Assembly (NCBI GenBank): GCA_964507095.1
Contig: CAZDOS010000064.1
Location: 1-6,992 of the forward strand
Reading direction: 5' to 3'
Length of the DNA stretch: 6,992 nt
From: RGIG3102 sp964507095
GTDB lineage: Bacteria; Bacillota; Clostridia; Oscillospirales; Ruminococcaceae
Part shown: positions 5,835-6,992 of the stretch, in pieces
How the letters are laid out: every line of letters begins with the position of its first letter
How positions within the stretch are numbered: position 1 is the stretch's first letter
Notes under the pieces: model-generated
Told to the model about the DNA's origin: nothing
What the model saw: the letters and a program-made list of their open reading frames with translations, nothing else
Databases searched by the model: none
Translations under genes and position numbers: made by a program

Positions 5835-6143
5835 ATGGCAAGGTACGTTGCAGTGATTGAAATGGGGATCGACAACTTCACAGTTGAAGGAAACAACCGG
5901 TATGAACTCATGAGAGAGATCGAGGAGCATCAGGATCTGGATTGCCTTCTCAGTATGGCCAGAAACGTCGAGATCGCCTCGAAGCAGAAAGAGGTCGACA
6001 AACTCGATGACTTCATGGACAGATACTACTGCATCGGAATCACCGTGGAAGACATACGGAATATCGACATAAACTTCAGCATCGGCAGATTAAAATGCCA
6101 CAGGCTGATCGATACTGAACATAACAGACGGATCGGTGAATAG
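5835..6143 (+). CDS. Orphan 102-aa hypothetical protein
   Basis: A soluble 102-residue protein with no signal peptide or membrane segment. I do not recognise the family. The N-terminus (MARYVAVIEMGIDNFTVEGN) looks like a beta hairpin. A helical, acidic region follows (YELMREIEEHQDLDCLLSMARN, split at 23-33 and 34-44), then KQKEVDKLDDFMDRYYCIGITVEDIRNIDINFSI, in two parts (50-63 and 64-83), and a basic end (GRLKCHRLIDTEHNRRIGE). AGGAGG lies 10 nt before the start; an earlier ATG at 5828 opens only a 10-codon frame and is too close to the ribosome site, so 5835 is preferred. It stands alone, divergent from the small transcript and convergent with the kinase-like gene, and ends at a strong hairpin. 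The mixed alpha/beta pattern and small size would suit a regulatory or binding protein, but nothing in it identifies a function. Confidence 0.75.
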   Translation: MARYVAVIEMGIDNFTVEGNNRYELMREIEEHQDLDCLLSMARNVEIASKQKEVDKLDDFMDRYYCIGITVEDIRNIDINFSIGRLKCHRLIDTEHNRRIGE

Positions 6144-6169
6144 ACCCGTCATACGAAGTGCACTGCGAA

Positions 6170-6203
6170 AAGGACATGGTGATTGTGACTTCACCATGTC
6201 CTT
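6170..6203. terminator. Bidirectional terminator hairpin between convergent genes
   Basis: AAGGACATGGTGA (6170-6182) and TCACCATGTCCTT (6191-6203) form a perfect 13-bp stem with an 8-nt loop. It lies between the plus-strand gene ending at 6143 and the minus-strand gene ending at 6225. U-tracts are short on both sides (CTTGATTT on plus, TTTTCG on minus), but the stem is very strong and serves both genes. Confidence 0.8.
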
Positions 6204-6224
6204 CTTGATTTAATTCATGACTCG

Positions 6225-6716
6225 TCACGCCAGATGGGCTATCAGCTCCGCAACTTCATCCGGCATAAGATAGGAAGTATCTATCTTTAATGTGTCCAGT
6301 TCGTCATACATCGGCAGACGGTCAAGGCTCCTGGGCAATACATCTGCCTTTCTCACGCCTGTGAGGATGTCTTCCCTCAGTCTCTCCTCCAGGGAATTCG
6401 TGTCGCAGGTCAGAGAAATGGTCCTGATCATCACGTTCTCGGTGTCAAGGCCCTTGATGATATCGTCTATGATGCTCTGTTCATGCATGACCCAGCAGAA
6501 CAGAATATTCTTATATTCGGAACAGTGGATGAAGCTGTTGAGGATATGACATATATTATCCTTCACCATCCGTTTGGTCTCTTCCGTCACTATCCGCGGA
6601 TCCCAGCACCAATCTCCGTCCAGGAATACCGCCTTCTCCATTTTGAACTTGAGCATCTGGCAGACTGTCGTCTTCCCGACCCCCATGGTCCCGCCGATGA
6701 TATATACCTTCTTCAT
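6225..6716 (-). CDS. P-loop ATPase / small-molecule kinase-like protein
   Basis: A 163-residue P-loop NTPase of the AAA_33/shikimate-kinase-like type found singly in many Firmicutes. The Walker A motif GGTMGVGKTT is at 8-17, with K15 binding the phosphates. FLDGDWCWDP (31-40) occupies the place where small-molecule kinases keep an Asp-x-Asp substrate or Mg2+ site. NILFCWVMHEQ (70-80) follows a core beta strand. Arg-rich LEERLREDI (109-117) and RKADVLPRSLDRL (122-134) look like a lid with phosphate-contacting arginines. IDTSYLMPDEVAELI (145-159) is the usual last strand and helix of such kinases. The start has GAGGT 7 nt upstream. The substrate is unknown; a phosphotransferase on a metabolite, nucleoside or drug-like alcohol is the likely class. 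It is monocistronic between its own promoter and the shared terminator at 6170-6203. Confidence 0.85.
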   Translation of the reverse strand: MKKVYIIGGTMGVGKTTVCQMLKFKMEKAVFLDGDWCWDPRIVTEETKRMVKDNICHILNSFIHCSEYKNILFCWVMHEQSIIDDIIKGLDTENVMIRTISLTCDTNSLEERLREDILTGVRKADVLPRSLDRLPMYDELDTLKIDTSYLMPDEVAELIAHLA

Positions 6717-6754
6717 GGCCGTACCTCGTTACCAAGCAGTATCTTTTCGGTAAT

Positions 6755-6784
6755 ATTTTACTATATTTACTTATTTATTATCAA
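6755..6784 (-). promoter_or_regulatory. Promoter of the P-loop kinase-like gene
   Basis: On the minus strand, TTGATA (6784-6779) and TAAAAT (6760-6755), each one mismatch from consensus, are separated by 18 nt. The start point would be near 6748, giving a leader of about 30 nt. The region is very AT-rich, so other -10 placements are possible. Confidence 0.5.
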
Positions 6785-6814
6785 TAATTTTGGGTGATTT
6801 TCACAAAATGACAA

Positions 6815-6844
6815 AAGGATCTCGCCGGCTAAAGCGAAATCCTT
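6815..6844 (-). terminator. Terminator hairpin after the right-edge gene
   Basis: AAGGATCTCGC (6815-6825) and GCGAAATCCTT (6834-6844) form an 11-bp stem with one mismatch and an 8-nt loop. U-rich sequence follows on the minus strand (TTTTGTCATTTT) and also on the plus strand (CTTTTGTT). The minus-strand reading would end the gene finishing at 6937, about 95 nt upstream. Confidence 0.65.
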
Positions 6845-6936
6845 CTTTTGTTCTATTATGTTTCTTTTTTAATCTTATCAGACGCTAAACCGTTTTGTAG
6901 ATTTCACGCTGAAAGGGGTTGTAGGAGAACAACGCA
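6845..6936. other. Non-coding stretch between terminator and edge gene
   Basis: I see no gene, strong promoter or tRNA here. If the edge gene is a transposase, the element's terminal inverted repeat should lie in this stretch, but only one end is in view so it cannot be confirmed. Confidence 0.3.
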
Positions 6937-6992
6937 TTATTCCCACTCGACAGGACTTAACTGATTCCGTTTAGGAATTATTGTTCGTCCTG
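6937..6992 (-). CDS. C-terminal end of a gene cut by the window, perhaps a transposase
   Basis: The last 17 codons of a minus-strand frame end with TAA at 6939-6937; the other two minus-strand frames are closed by stops here. The visible tail is GRTIIPKRNQLSPVEWE. The closing L-S-P-V-E-[WY] pattern resembles the ends of IS3-like DDE transposases/integrases, which often finish near LSPVEYR or SPMEFE. Seventeen residues are too few to be sure. Confidence 0.35.
   Translation of the reverse strand, partial: GRTIIPKRNQLSPVEWE

Noticed and set aside
5672..5911. A 79-codon minus-strand open frame
   Set aside because: It overlaps the plus-strand 102-aa gene, the minus-strand promoter and both inverted repeats, and has no ribosome site.

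Overview
The window reads as a mid-GC (roughly 45-50% by eye), low-oxygen Firmicutes-type chromosome, most likely a Clostridia-class gut or oral anaerobe. The basis is strong AGGAGG-type ribosome binding sites on most genes, sigma-A-like promoters, short intergenic spaces, compact hairpin-plus-U-tract terminators, and the gene families present (LemA, DUF2207, a DUF5058-like membrane pair). No species can be named from the sequence alone.

Layout. Positions 1-3742 hold a minus-strand operon read from right to left. An extended -10 promoter (3713-3742) drives lemA (3615-3076), then a DUF2207 membrane protein with a poly-Ser/poly-Gly tail (3095-1356, overlapping lemA by 20 nt), then a large lipoprotein (1306 to beyond position 1) carrying an in-frame 66-bp tandem duplication. 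LemA and DUF2207 are a recurrent pair at bacterial envelopes. The lipoprotein lies 49 nt downstream with its own strong RBS, so it probably shares the transcript and acts at the same surface.

Positions 3792-5304 hold a second minus-strand operon of two multi-pass membrane proteins of identical length (238 aa each), a DUF5058-like protein and an unnamed partner. They are separated by 12 nt and closed by a clear terminator. They look like the two halves of a transporter whose substrate cannot be read from the sequence.

Positions 5305-5834 hold no long gene but are not empty. On the minus strand there is a near-consensus promoter (TTGACA, 17 nt, TATACT), a 47-codon open frame, a perfect 9-bp hairpin and an intrinsic terminator with six U residues, together a predicted transcript of about 275 nt. 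I see no convincing promoter between that terminator and the transporter pair. The unit is therefore either a free-standing small gene or sRNA, or a long attenuated leader for the transporter operon. This is the least explained part of the window.

Positions 5835-6203 hold a plus-strand orphan gene of 102 aa that I do not recognise. It converges on a minus-strand P-loop kinase-like gene (6716-6225) across a shared 13-bp hairpin. The right edge (6937-6992) has the last 17 codons of a minus-strand gene cut by the window, possibly a transposase tail, followed by its probable terminator.
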